NCBI GenBank assembly: GCA_913061475.1
Contig: CAJXUN010000021.1
Location: 1-64,000, forward strand
Source: an uncultured Colwellia sp.
GTDB lineage: Bacteria; Pseudomonadota; Gammaproteobacteria; Enterobacterales; Alteromonadaceae
Direction: 5' to 3'
Length of the DNA stretch: 64,000 nucleotides
In this document: one piece after another, positions 39,401 through 47,534 of the stretch
How the letters are laid out: each line of letters begins with the position of its first letter
Numbering within the stretch: position 1 is the first letter of the stretch
Notes under the pieces: generated by a model
Seen by the model: only the letters and a program-made list of their open reading frames with translations
Databases searched by the model: none
What the model was told of the DNA's origin: nothing
Program-made: the position numbers and the translations under genes

Positions 39401-39514
39401 ATCTTCGCAACCTTTATCACCTTGATACTAGTGCCGGTAAATTATTTACTGATTGAAGATATGAAAAATGTTAGCTCACGCGGCAAAGCAAAGCTCATGA
39501 GCCAGCTAAGTTAA
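36416..39514 (+). CDS. RND-family efflux permease (AcrB/HAE type)
   Basis: This proton-driven inner-membrane pump has 1032 residues with the duplicated RND layout: one N-terminal helix (HVAANLLMITILLAGIFSI), a large periplasmic loop, and helices 2-6. Helix 4 holds the proton-relay acidic pair in GIVVDDAIVTGEN. A second half repeats the pattern, and GVVVNDSLVLVDFINAK marks its helix 10. The family is hydrophobe/amphiphile efflux, not the heavy-metal type, because no Met cluster is obvious. The substrate is unknown and no local regulator is present. It is cotranscribed with the two preceding genes. Confidence 0.94.
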   Translation: MIAWFAKNHVAANLLMITILLAGIFSIKSSIPLEVFPSFESEIVNVTVVLRGATPEDAEQGVAIRIEEAVQDLQGIEKITSTSVEGAATVRIEADSSTDVRDLLADIKSRVDAINTFPADAEKPVIAIAQRIRNVISVTISSDYGEKEIREFAEQVRDDLLRLPQVTQVALDAVRDYEISIDVNQSKLEQYQLTLSEISSAISNSSIDISAGNVRTDGGDVLVRNVGQAYRRDEFEKVVIKTNTDGTFLYLEDIAQVTDGFEETPLRARFNGQQGALIDVFRIGNQSAIDVADAVKNYIDERQDTLPQGFVLSYWDDDSEIVKSRLNTLITNALQGGFLVLLLLTLFLRPSIAFWVSIGIPVSFMGAFIVMPFFDISINIMSLFGFILVLGIVVDDAIVTGENIYRHTQTASSGLEAAIKGTEEVATPVTFGILTTVAAFLPLAFIEGQRGALFAQIPVIVIPVLLFSLIESKFVLPSHLKSLRLRSETTKQSRFSFWQQGFADGFESAILRYYKPLLSLAIRNRLTTIALFVGVFILILAFIMSGWTRFVFFPRIASETARGNVTMPVGTSFDVVDAYVDKMSKAAKTLQDKYRDENGDSIILNTLAITSEEKGRVRFEILPADKNESGIGTAQLVKEWRELIGPLPGAESVTFRAEIGRGGDPIDIQLSATDLKTLEKVADEVKTRIRTYPTAFEIADSLSNGKEELQIELTAQGYAMGMSNAWVTRQVRDAYFGAQIQRIQRGRDDVRVMLRFPLSQRQSISKLNDMLINTPTGGKVPLSHVAILKPGKSPSAITRIDRYRTVNVTADIDKNTTNMTILNADLNQFLTELMNKYPGVSYSLEGEAREQADSFSSLAWGLVFVFFIIYCLLAIPFKSYVQPLIVMSVIPFGAIGAIIGHWIMGMDLTIMSLLGLMALIGVVVNDSLVLVDFINAKVRLGERVHEAVLIAAQSRFRPVMLTSLTTFIGLMPLLFEKATQAQFLIPMAVSLGFGIIFATFITLILVPVNYLLIEDMKNVSSRGKAKLMSQLS

Positions 39515-39610
39515 ATGGATATGTGAAGCGCATGATATTTTTACTTTGTCATTCGCTTCACAATCGTTAAACTAATGCTTTTCATATTCATTGATTATAA
39601 AGGCTAAATC

Positions 39611-39979
39611 ATGGCTGATAATAACGCTGGCGAAGAAACGATATTCTCCAAAATCATTCGTCAAGAAATTCCCACACCGCTACTATTTCAAGATGATCTC
39701 GTGACAGCATTTCGTGATATCACCCCGCAAGCTAGTAGTCATATTCTAATTATTCCCAATAAGTTGATCCCTACGGTTAATGATATCAAGCAAGAAGATG
39801 AGTTGACGATGGGACGTATGTTTACCGTTGCAAAGCAACTCGCACAAGCAGAAGGCATTGCCGAAGATGGCTATCGTTTGATCATGAACTGCAATCAACA
39901 TGGTGGCCAAGAGGTTTATCATATTCATATGCATTTAGTTGGCGGTCAACCGTTAGGTCGCATGTTAAACCCGAAGTAA
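39611..39979 (+). CDS. hinT: HIT-family purine nucleoside phosphoramidase HinT
   Basis: This 122-residue histidine-triad protein hydrolyses adenosine phosphoramidates. The triad HIHMH sits at residues 104-108 in [17 protein letters not shown], and the N-terminal half has [21 protein letters not shown]. Length matches bacterial HinT/YcfF. It stands alone between the pump genes and the thiamine riboswitch. Confidence 0.93.
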   Translation: MADNNAGEETIFSKIIRQEIPTPLLFQDDLVTAFRDITPQASSHILIIPNKLIPTVNDIKQEDELTMGRMFTVAKQLAQAEGIAEDGYRLIMNCNQHGGQEVYHIHMHLVGGQPLGRMLNPK

Positions 39980-40043
39980 GCTTTTAAATAAGGTTAGATA
40001 GCTAAAGCTGCCGATTTATAGCGCAAAATTAAACTTTTACCCT

Positions 40044-40071
40044 GTTACATTTAAATAAATATTGTTAGTAT
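40044..40071 (+). promoter_or_regulatory. Putative promoter of the thiamine operon
   Basis: GTTACA (40044-40049) and TAGTAT (40066-40071) are 16 bases apart and would start transcription just before the riboswitch. The call is by hexamer match only. Confidence 0.45.
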
Positions 40072-40078
40072 GCACACC

Positions 40079-40177
40079 GAACCAAGGGGTGCCTGAGAAT
40101 CGAAGACGATTTAATGGCTGAGATGCGAAGCGAACCCTTAGAACCTGAACCGGATAGTACCGGCGTAGGAATGGTTA
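40079..40177 (+). promoter_or_regulatory. TPP riboswitch (THI box)
   Basis: The aptamer shows AAGGGGTGCC, then GGCTGAGATG, ACCCTTAGAACCTGA, CCGGATAGTACCGGCGTAGGA, and a closing P1 stem AACCA (40080-40084) / TGGTT (40172-40176). These are the invariant elements of the thiamine pyrophosphate riboswitch. Downstream, TACGCTAA (40176-40183) can pair with TTAGCGTA (40216-40223), overlapping P1, as an expression platform would. A 150-base leader then runs to the receptor start with no U-tract terminator seen, so the mechanism (translational or Rho-dependent) is open. Confidence 0.95.
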
Positions 40178-40328
40178 CGCTAATCGCTACCATTCTGTAA
40201 AATTACATTTACCTGTTAGCGTATGCTGTATAGACAATGATAATTCTACAGTCTGTTAACGAGCAGCTCCCTAACTTCCCATATGCCGGATCCCATAACG
40301 CATTCTTCATCGAATTTATGAGATCATA

Positions 40329-42434
40329 ATGACATTTATAAAATCACCAATCGCTTTAGCTATTATTACCAGCATTGTTACGTCACCCATTGCCTTAACC
40401 ACTTTTGCCGCCGACACGTTAACGAGTACAACAGAGCAAGCATTAGAAGTTATCACCATTAGTGGTGATTTCCGTACAACTTCATTACAAAGAACTGCAA
40501 GTTCTTTATCTGTTATCGCAAGTGACGAGATCAGCGCGCGAAATGCACAGAACTTAGAAGAAATTATTGCCCGTACGCCAAACGTTAATTTTTCTAGTGG
40601 CTCACAACGCGCTCGATATTATCAAATTCGTGGTATTGGCGAGCGTAGCCAATTTAAAGAGCCGATAAACCCATCGGTTGGCTTAGTCATTGACGGCATA
40701 GACTTTTCCGGTATTGGCAGCATAGCGTCAACTTTTGATGTTGAACAAGTTGAAGTTTATCGCGGACCACAAGGGACACGTTTTGGTGCTAATGCAATGG
40801 CAGGCATGATTAATATCACGTCAAATGCTCCTACTGACAGTTTTGAAGGTAAAGTTAGATTTTCTGCTGGTAATTACGATAGCTACAGTGCAGGTTTGGT
40901 GTTATCAGGTCCAGCCACTGAAAAGTTAAATTACCGTTTAGCCGTTGAACAATACAATAGCGATGGTTTTATCGAGAATGACTTTCTGAATCGTGATGAT
41001 ACTAATAATCGTGATGAATTAACCCTACGCGGTAAGTTAGCCATAGTCGCAAGTAAAGACTTAACGATTGATATTACCGCTTTTGTGGCTGACTTTGATA
41101 ATGGTTATGATGCATTTTCACTTGATAATACTCGCCATACTTTATCAGACCAACCGGGCTTTGATCGCCAAGATACTAAAGCGTTAGCGGCTAAATTTAG
41201 TTATCAAGGTTTTAACAACTTTACTGTTGAAACTATCGTCAGTTATGCCGACTCCACTTTAGATTATGGCTATGATGAAGACTGGAGTTTTGTTGGTATT
41301 CGTCCAGGTTGGGAATATAGCTCAACCGACCACTATTTTCGTGATAAAACATCAACAACTTTTGAACTAAGAGCTGTTTCTGCACCTGGTGGTGAAATAT
41401 TTAACGGTAGCACTGCGTGGGTAACCGGACTTTATTATAAGCAAGAAGACGAAGATTTATTACGTCAATACACCTATCTATCTAGTGACTACAGTTCAAC
41501 ATTTGATACTGACAATATTGCGGCTTTTGTTCAGTTTGATAGTCAACTAAGCCAAAAGCTGAGCTTAACTACGGGCTTAAGAGTAGAGCGAAGAAATTCA
41601 GAATACAACGATTCTGAGCAGTTGAGCTTTGATCCCAGTGATACTATGGTTGGTGGCAAATTAGTGCTGTCGTACCAAATGGATGTAAATAATTTATTTT
41701 ATGGCTCAGTCAATCGCGGCTACAAAGCGGGCGGCGCAAACACTGATGGCAGTTTACCTAGCAATTTACGTGAATTTTCGCCTGAATATCTGTGGAATTA
41801 CGAGCTAGGCTATAAAGTCAGTTTATTCGACAATCAAGCGTATGTTCGCAGTGCTGTCTTTTATATGGACAGAGATGAAATGCAAGTGCGTACATCTTAT
41901 TTAGAAGAGCGCGAAGATGGCAGTACAGATTTTGTCTCTTATTTAGGTAATGCAGCCAGCGGCAATAATATTGGTATTGAACTAGAAGCCGGTTGGCAGG
42001 TAACCACTGAGCTTGAAATATACGGCGCTATTGGTTTATTAGATACTGAGTATGATGGTTTTATTGACGCTGATGGAAATGATAAGTCTGGTGATGAACA
42101 AGCCCATGCACCTAGCTATCAATTTAATCTTGGCTTGAACTACCAGTTATCTGATCATCTATTAGTTAATATTTCTGTTGATGGCAAAGACGAATTCTTA
42201 TTCTCTGATAGTCATCAAGAAAAATCTGAGGCAATTGAAGTGGTTAATATCTCGGTGAGTTATTCACAAGATGATTGGCAAGTAAAATTATGGGCACGTA
42301 ACTTATTTGATGAAGAATATGCCACTCGTGGCTTTTACTTTGGTAATGATCCAAGAGATGAATATAGCGCTAAAGCTTATTATCAATTAGCTGAGCCAGC
42401 AGTTTTTGGTGCTACTTTTGATTATGCATTCTAA
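40329..42434 (+). CDS. TonB-dependent receptor, predicted thiamine uptake
   Basis: This 701-residue outer-membrane receptor has a signal peptide ending around TTFAAD (residue 28), a TonB box-like EVITISG near residue 43, and a plug domain (SSLSVIASDEISARNAQNLEEII through VYRGPQGTRFGANAMAGMINI). A 22-strand barrel ends in NLFDEEYATRGFYF and the terminal Phe of DYAF. The start has only a weak Shine-Dalgarno. Because it is directly under a TPP riboswitch and precedes PnuT-like and kinase-like genes, its substrate is most likely thiamine or a thiamine derivative. That is an inference from context, since the receptor sequence alone does not tell. Confidence 0.9.
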   Translation: MTFIKSPIALAIITSIVTSPIALTTFAADTLTSTTEQALEVITISGDFRTTSLQRTASSLSVIASDEISARNAQNLEEIIARTPNVNFSSGSQRARYYQIRGIGERSQFKEPINPSVGLVIDGIDFSGIGSIASTFDVEQVEVYRGPQGTRFGANAMAGMINITSNAPTDSFEGKVRFSAGNYDSYSAGLVLSGPATEKLNYRLAVEQYNSDGFIENDFLNRDDTNNRDELTLRGKLAIVASKDLTIDITAFVADFDNGYDAFSLDNTRHTLSDQPGFDRQDTKALAAKFSYQGFNNFTVETIVSYADSTLDYGYDEDWSFVGIRPGWEYSSTDHYFRDKTSTTFELRAVSAPGGEIFNGSTAWVTGLYYKQEDEDLLRQYTYLSSDYSSTFDTDNIAAFVQFDSQLSQKLSLTTGLRVERRNSEYNDSEQLSFDPSDTMVGGKLVLSYQMDVNNLFYGSVNRGYKAGGANTDGSLPSNLREFSPEYLWNYELGYKVSLFDNQAYVRSAVFYMDRDEMQVRTSYLEEREDGSTDFVSYLGNAASGNNIGIELEAGWQVTTELEIYGAIGLLDTEYDGFIDADGNDKSGDEQAHAPSYQFNLGLNYQLSDHLLVNISVDGKDEFLFSDSHQEKSEAIEVVNISVSYSQDDWQVKLWARNLFDEEYATRGFYFGNDPRDEYSAKAYYQLAEPAVFGATFDYAF

Positions 42435-42466
42435 GACTTTTATAAGTTATAAAATGTAGTATATTA

Positions 42467-42495
42467 AACCTGCTAAGGGACTCTCCTAGCAGGTT
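42467..42495 (+). terminator. Intercistronic hairpin after the TonB receptor
   Basis: AACCTGCTA (42467-42475) and TAGCAGGTT (42487-42495) form a 9-bp stem extended by AGG/CC inside. No U-tract follows. It may partly end or protect the receptor transcript and so lower expression of the downstream genes. Confidence 0.5.
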
Positions 42496-42532
42496 ACCTT
42501 TAAATCATGATAATAAGATTAAGTTAGAAACT

Positions 42533-42799
42533 ATGAAAATCTCAATTGAAATTAGTTTATATCCATTAGCAGAAGAAAAATTTAAAACTGAAATTTGGGC
42601 CTTTATTAAACGCTTGCGATTAGTCGCAGGTTTGAATGTTGTGACTAATGGAATGAGCACACAGGTTTTTGGCGATTATGATTTAGCGACTAGCCATGTT
42701 ATGGCTGAAATCAAGCATGTACATCAAACGCTAAATGCTGCGGTATTTGTTTGTAAGTTTATTGGTGGTGATCGCTCAGTTGTTGAAGCAGAGTCGTAA
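42533..42799 (+). CDS. Small thiamine-binding-type protein (YkoF/MTH1187-like)
   Basis: This 88-residue cytoplasmic protein (MKISIEISLYPLAEEKF at the start, then LRLVAGLNVVTNGMSTQVFGDYDLATSHV) has the size and pattern of the YkoF-related thiamine-binding ferredoxin-like fold family. YkoF of Bacillus binds thiamine or HMP. It lies between a TPP-riboswitch-controlled receptor and a PnuC-family permease, which supports the assignment. It has no signal peptide. Its stop overlaps the next start (TAATG), so the two are translationally coupled. The family call is by eye and moderately sure. Confidence 0.75.
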   Translation: MKISIEISLYPLAEEKFKTEIWAFIKRLRLVAGLNVVTNGMSTQVFGDYDLATSHVMAEIKHVHQTLNAAVFVCKFIGGDRSVVEAES

Positions 42800-43491
42800 T
42801 GGTGAGTGCTAGCACTGAAATAGTGACTTATTTCACCACATTACCATTATTAGAACTTATCGCTGTAGCTGCATCGTTGTTATACGTAGTGTTAGCTGCG
42901 AAAGGAAATATTTGGTGTTGGCCAGCAGCTATACTAAGCACGGTGTTATATACCGTTGTTTTCTATGACGTGTATTTGTGGATGGATAGCATACTGCAAC
43001 TTTATTATCTATTAATGGCGGTGTATGGCTGGCTTTGTTGGCGTAAAAACGTTGCGGCTAGTCATCTTAAAACTACTCACGCTTTGGCTGACAGCGTTAA
43101 CAGTAAAGCACTATTGTATAGCCAGTGGACGCTGCAACGTCATACGATTATGATCGTTGGCCTAACATTGGTATCTCTATTGTTAGGATGGTTAATGGCA
43201 AACTATACGCCTGCACATTTTCCTTACCTCGATAGCGCTACAACGGTTTTTGCAATATTTGCCACTTATTTGATGACCCAAAAAGTAATAGAAAATTGGT
43301 TGTATTTCATTGTTATTGATTTTGTTTCAATCTATCTCTACATCGAAAAATCACTTGTGCCAACGGCAGCGTTGTTTTCAGCTTACGTTATTTTGGCCGC
43401 TTATGGTTATTGGCAATGGCGTAAACTATATAAGTTACAATTTCGTCAACAATACGACGATCACTATATCAATAGCTCGGCCACCAGTTAA
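42799..43491 (+). CDS. pnuT: PnuC-family transporter, predicted thiamine permease PnuT
   Basis: This 230-residue inner-membrane protein of the PnuC vitamin transporter family has about seven helices. Signature parts are LELIAVAASLLYVVLAAKGNIWCWPAA, the ILQLYYLLMAVYGWLCW segment and the C-terminal WLYFIVIDFVSIYLYIEK. PnuC members carry nicotinamide riboside, riboflavin or thiamine. The TPP riboswitch upstream points to thiamine (PnuT). These facilitators work with a kinase that traps the substrate, and a kinase-like gene follows 24 bases later. Confidence 0.88.
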   Translation: MVSASTEIVTYFTTLPLLELIAVAASLLYVVLAAKGNIWCWPAAILSTVLYTVVFYDVYLWMDSILQLYYLLMAVYGWLCWRKNVAASHLKTTHALADSVNSKALLYSQWTLQRHTIMIVGLTLVSLLLGWLMANYTPAHFPYLDSATTVFAIFATYLMTQKVIENWLYFIVIDFVSIYLYIEKSLVPTAALFSAYVILAAYGYWQWRKLYKLQFRQQYDDHYINSSATS

Positions 43492-43515
43492 GCTTGCCAT
43501 ATCACGGGAAATATT

Positions 43516-44580
43516 TTGAGTGTTGAACAGGCAGAACCATCGTTAACAAGCAATAAGCAGCTAGCGTTAAAACTAAGCCAACTAACGTGCTTTGAGCAAC
43601 TAACCGTCGATAATATTCATGTTATTTACGCTGGATTAAGCCAACCTTGCTTTCAAGTTGATGATAAAAATAGTCGATACTTCGCTAAATATATAAACGA
43701 TAATCATGTTGAAGCCCAGGCAAGTCAATTAGCCGCTATTTATGGAATTTATCCTAAAATTTTTTATACTGACCACCATTGGTTAATTACCGAGTTCAAA
43801 GTAGGTGAGGGGCTTGATAAAGGCAAACGGTCAGAAGAAGAAAATCTGACTATTACGCTTAGGCTATTAGCACAGTGCCATCACGTTACTATCGCAAGCG
43901 CAGGTTACCCTAAAGAAATACCACTCGACACTGCGCGCACTCAACAAGAACAAGCCCAGGCATTACGGTTACCTGCACTTGATGTTGTAGGTACGGTTAA
44001 ACAATTACTTCAGACTATCGAAATCAGTGATTCTCAGGCGCATGTCCTGCAGCAACTTTGTGAGTTATTAAGGCAAAACTTGATGAATGCTACTGAACAA
44101 GTGGCCGATCTCCAGCAGGTGTTCTGTCATGGCGATGCAAACTTTAGCAATGTTTTTGCACTTGAAAATACTATGGTAGCAGATGATGCAAAGGGCTATT
44201 TATTGATTGATTTCGAATGTGCCTGCATCGCCCCCAGAGAGTATGACGTTGCTATGCTAATGGCGGTTAATGGTATTAGCTTAAGTAACATTGAGATAAT
44301 GCACCGACTTTATTTGCAAGCCTTTATTGAGATTAATCCGCAAAAAAATAGCTTAGAAGTTGTCGACAATACGCCTGAAATTATCCATTACAATGCAGAG
44401 TTATCATTGGTTTTGGTTATGCGTTACTACGACTTGTCATTATTAATCAATGGCTTATGGTATATGTCGCAGTATCAGTGCCGACAAAAGCTAAAATATA
44501 AAACCATGGCGTATAAGCAACTGATGTTACTGGAAAAACGATACCCTGAGCTACATACTCTCTTAAGCCAAATGAGATAA
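43516..44580 (+). CDS. Aminoglycoside/choline-kinase-fold phosphotransferase, probable thiamine kinase
   Basis: This 354-residue APH-fold kinase has the catalytic loop VFCHGDANFSNVF and the metal-binding LLIDFECACIAPREYDVAML. An N-terminal lobe with VIYAGLSQPCFQVDD precedes them. It resembles ThiK (YcfN), which phosphorylates thiamine. It is longer than E. coli ThiK. The start is TTG with GGGA a few bases upstream. As last gene of a TPP-controlled transport operon, thiamine phosphorylation is the natural role, but choline or another small alcohol cannot be excluded from sequence. Confidence 0.8.
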   Translation: MSVEQAEPSLTSNKQLALKLSQLTCFEQLTVDNIHVIYAGLSQPCFQVDDKNSRYFAKYINDNHVEAQASQLAAIYGIYPKIFYTDHHWLITEFKVGEGLDKGKRSEEENLTITLRLLAQCHHVTIASAGYPKEIPLDTARTQQEQAQALRLPALDVVGTVKQLLQTIEISDSQAHVLQQLCELLRQNLMNATEQVADLQQVFCHGDANFSNVFALENTMVADDAKGYLLIDFECACIAPREYDVAMLMAVNGISLSNIEIMHRLYLQAFIEINPQKNSLEVVDNTPEIIHYNAELSLVLVMRYYDLSLLINGLWYMSQYQCRQKLKYKTMAYKQLMLLEKRYPELHTLLSQMR

Positions 44581-44666
44581 GGCGTCTAAATCCTACGATT
44601 AGTGGTAGTGCGAGAATAACGAGCTTAGCGCATAATTAACTTAACATTGTTAAATGGTTATATTGT

Positions 44667-45740
44667 GTGAATTGGAAAGAGTTTATAGAAAACAGAAATC
44701 GCTTATTTTGGTTGGTGCATACCGCTGGCTGGTGTGGTTTTGCCTTGGTACATTACTTAGGCTCATTACTGCACGATTTACGTGATATTTTTCTGGTTAT
44801 TATTTTATTGAATGCCTACGCTGGTTGGTTATTTACTGCGCCGTTAAGATATATTTATCGCCGGATATGGAACTTTACACCATTAAAAATTGCCATCGTG
44901 GTGATCTTAACCTCCTATTGCACCGGTGTATTGTGGCAAGTGGTAAAAAACATCAATTATTGGGAAATATATAAACACGGTTACCGTCCTGATTTTTGGT
45001 TGTATTATACGAAAAATAGCCTGTTATCTTTCTTCATTATACTCAGTTGGAGTGGTCTATATTTTGGTACTAAATATTATCAAATGCTGCAAAAAGAAAA
45101 ACAAAATGTCTTGCGTGCCAATACAGTTGCTCACCAAGCACAGTTAAAAATGTTGCGCTATCAACTTAACCCTCATTTTCTGTTTAACACCTTAAACGCA
45201 ATATCAACCTTGATTTTGGTAAAAGAAAACAAAACAGCGAACGCTATGGTGACTAAACTAAGTGAATTTTTACGCTATTCCTTAGATAAAGACCCAATGA
45301 AACGGGTAACACTGAACAGTGAACTGCAAGCATTAAGGCTTTATTTAGATATCGAGCAAGTACGTTTTGAAGAACGTTTACAGGTTAATTTTGATATTGC
45401 TAGCGATTGTAAATTAGCATTAGTACCGAGCATGATTTTACAACCACTGGCTGAAAATGCCATCAAGCACGCCATAGCAGTGCAAGAACAAGGCGGAGAA
45501 ATTAAAGTTTCTGTACATCGCTTTGGTAACGACTTATTGGTTGAGCTATCAGACAATGGTCCAGGAGCAGAAATTAAAAATGGTAATTTATTCCGTGAAA
45601 ATGGTGTCGGTTTAGCGAATACCCGTGAGCGCTTGCAAGCACTATATCAGAATGATTTTTCTTTAGTTGTTGCCAACAATGTACCAACTGGTGTTAAAAT
45701 CAGTATACGAATTCCCTATGAAGTAGGCCATCAAGTATGA
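44667..45740 (+). CDS. LytS/YehU-type sensor histidine kinase
   Basis: This 357-residue membrane kinase of the His_kinase (PF06580) type has about four N-terminal membrane helices (residues 13-135). The phospho-acceptor His170 is in RYQLNPHFLFNTLNAIS. An ATPase domain has the N box LAENAIKHAI and the G box SDNGPGAE. There is no periplasmic sensor domain of note, so the signal may be in the membrane. The start is GTG and poorly marked. Its stop overlaps the response-regulator start (ATGA). It lies 86 bases after the thiamine kinase gene, so shared transcription is possible. No target is visible. Confidence 0.9.
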   Translation: MNWKEFIENRNRLFWLVHTAGWCGFALVHYLGSLLHDLRDIFLVIILLNAYAGWLFTAPLRYIYRRIWNFTPLKIAIVVILTSYCTGVLWQVVKNINYWEIYKHGYRPDFWLYYTKNSLLSFFIILSWSGLYFGTKYYQMLQKEKQNVLRANTVAHQAQLKMLRYQLNPHFLFNTLNAISTLILVKENKTANAMVTKLSEFLRYSLDKDPMKRVTLNSELQALRLYLDIEQVRFEERLQVNFDIASDCKLALVPSMILQPLAENAIKHAIAVQEQGGEIKVSVHRFGNDLLVELSDNGPGAEIKNGNLFRENGVGLANTRERLQALYQNDFSLVVANNVPTGVKISIRIPYEVGHQV

Positions 45741-46561
45741 GCAAGAAGCTCTCTACAATAATTGTTGATGATGAACCCTTAGCAAGAAAAGGTCTTGCGG
45801 TTCGTTTGGAAGATCATAAAGATATCGATATTATTGCGCAATGCACTAATGGTCGTGAAGCGTTAGAAGCGGTCCGAGCTTATCAGCCCGATTTGCTCTT
45901 TCTTGACATTCAAATGCCGGGCTTAAACGGCTTTGAAGTGGTTGAAGCGATTATTGAACAGGGCTTGACGTTACCTATGGTGGTATTTGTCACGGCTTTT
46001 GACCAATATGCCATGCAAGCGTTTGAAGTACATGCACAAGATTATTTACTTAAACCTGCAGATGAGCAACGTTTAGCGCAAACGTTAGATAAAATACGCC
46101 TCAGTATTTCGAGTGAAGTCAATGCGGCTCATAAGTCGAAACTGATCCGTTTAGTCAGCGATGTTACCGGCAATGACTGCGATAAAATTTTACAGGAATT
46201 AGAAAATAACGAACCGGTGAGTATCTCTAGTTACTCTGATGTTTTAGCTATCAAAGATGCCGGTGAAGTCAGTAGAGTTCCGGTAAAAGATATTCTATGG
46301 ATAGATGCTGCTGGTGATTATATGTGCGTGCATACGCATGATAGCACTCATATTTTACGAAAAACCATGAAACAGCTAGAAGAAGTTTTAGACCCGCGAC
46401 GCTTTTTGCGCAGTCATCGCTCAACCATAGTAAATAAAAGTTACATTGATAAGTTTTGTAGCCAACTTAATGGTGAATATTACTTAGTAATGTCAAATGG
46501 CAAAGAACTAAAAGTTAGCCGAAGTTATAAAGAAAAAGTCAAAAAAGCCGTGGTTGCTTAG
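45737..46561 (+). CDS. LytTR-family response regulator
   Basis: This 274-residue regulator has a receiver domain (residues 1-120, acidic pocket Asp11-Asp12, phospho-acceptor Asp57 in LLFLDIQMPG, and a Lys in DYLLKPADEQ). A C-terminal LytTR DNA-binding domain reads KDILWIDAAGDYMCVHTHD, then FLRSHRSTIVNKSYID and LKVSRSYKEKV. LytTR proteins usually bind two direct repeats upstream of one or a few transport or surface genes. It is coupled to the kinase. A strong terminator follows. Confidence 0.93.
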   Translation: MSKKLSTIIVDDEPLARKGLAVRLEDHKDIDIIAQCTNGREALEAVRAYQPDLLFLDIQMPGLNGFEVVEAIIEQGLTLPMVVFVTAFDQYAMQAFEVHAQDYLLKPADEQRLAQTLDKIRLSISSEVNAAHKSKLIRLVSDVTGNDCDKILQELENNEPVSISSYSDVLAIKDAGEVSRVPVKDILWIDAAGDYMCVHTHDSTHILRKTMKQLEEVLDPRRFLRSHRSTIVNKSYIDKFCSQLNGEYYLVMSNGKELKVSRSYKEKVKKAVVA

Positions 46562-46587
46562 CCAAAAATTATATTTGCTTAAAACAC

Positions 46588-46621
46588 AAAAAAGGTAAAC
46601 GAAACATCGTTTACCTTTTTT
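46588..46621. terminator. Bidirectional terminator between the response regulator and DJ-1 genes
   Basis: GGTAAACGA-AACA-TCGTTTACC has an A-run before it and a T-run after it. It serves both convergent genes. Confidence 0.92.
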
Positions 46622-46641
46622 GTGTTATTCAACAGCCTAAT

Positions 46642-47358
46642 TTAACTCAAGCGCTTAATTAAGCGTGTCGCCGCCTCGGCGGAGCTAGCTGGGTTTTGGC
46701 CACTAATAATATTGCCATCTTCAACCACGAATGACGACCAATCGTCGCCTTTTTGATAGCTGGCGCCTTGCTTAATTAACTCATCTTCCAGTAAAAAAGG
46801 CACAATGTCAGTTAATTGTACCGCTTGCTCTTCACTGTTGGTAAATCCTGCTATTTTTTTGCCTTTAACTAGTGCATTACCATCACTATCTTTAACGTTA
46901 AGCAATACCGCTGTGGCATGACAAACAACGGCTACCGGCTTATTTTGTTGAATAAAGGTCGAAATTAAACTGATCGAGTCTTGGTTATGGGTTAAATCCC
47001 ATAATGGTCCGTGACCACCCGGATAAAACACCGCGGCATAGTCATTTGCATTCACCAGGTTTAACTTAGTGGTTGTTGCTAATATTTGTTGGCTCTTTGT
47101 ATCTTGTTCAAAGCGACGAGTTGCATCAGTTTGAAAGTCTGCTTCTGCACTTTTTGGATCTAATGGCGGTTGTCCGCCTAACACAGAGGCTAAGGTAACG
47201 GTAAAGCCGGCATCAATTAACTGATAATACGGTGCGGCAAACTCTTCTAGCCAAAAGCCAGTTTTTTCGCCTGTATCACCGAGTTTATCATGTGAAGTGA
47301 GTACCATTAATACGTGGGTATTGCTTTGTTGGGCTTGGTTTGCATCGGTTGTATTCAT
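46642..47358 (-). CDS. DJ-1/PfpI-family protein (Hsp31-like glyoxalase/deglycase type)
   Basis: This 238-residue class I glutamine amidotransferase-like protein has the nucleophile elbow VAVVCHATAVLLN (Cys146, His147), the LTSHDKLGDTGEKTGFWLEEFA segment with the conserved Glu, and YPGGHGPLWDL. It resembles fungal and bacterial Hsp31-type glyoxalase III proteins that detoxify methylglyoxal. It is cytoplasmic, and divergent from a LysR regulator that probably controls it. Confidence 0.88.
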   Translation of the reverse strand: MNTTDANQAQQSNTHVLMVLTSHDKLGDTGEKTGFWLEEFAAPYYQLIDAGFTVTLASVLGGQPPLDPKSAEADFQTDATRRFEQDTKSQQILATTTKLNLVNANDYAAVFYPGGHGPLWDLTHNQDSISLISTFIQQNKPVAVVCHATAVLLNVKDSDGNALVKGKKIAGFTNSEEQAVQLTDIVPFLLEDELIKQGASYQKGDDWSSFVVEDGNIISGQNPASSAEAATRLIKRLS

Positions 47359-47415
47359 TTATCTTCCTAAGTGATCGAAATTACAAATGACAGTAAAAGC
47401 TTTTTGGCTTTAGTT

Positions 47416-47431
47416 TATACCGTAAAGTATA
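47416..47431. promoter_or_regulatory. Possible LysR-type operator
   Basis: TATAC-N6-GTATA is a dyad between the divergent DJ-1 and lysR-type genes. It contains the T-N11-A pattern of LysR boxes. Confidence 0.45.
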
Positions 47432-47534
47432 TGCATTATGCGTGTTAATACAATGCAGATAAAACTGACAACTTTGTTTTAATTATTGATACAATTGTTG
47501 TGGTTAAACGAAATTCAAAGATACAGGTGATTAA

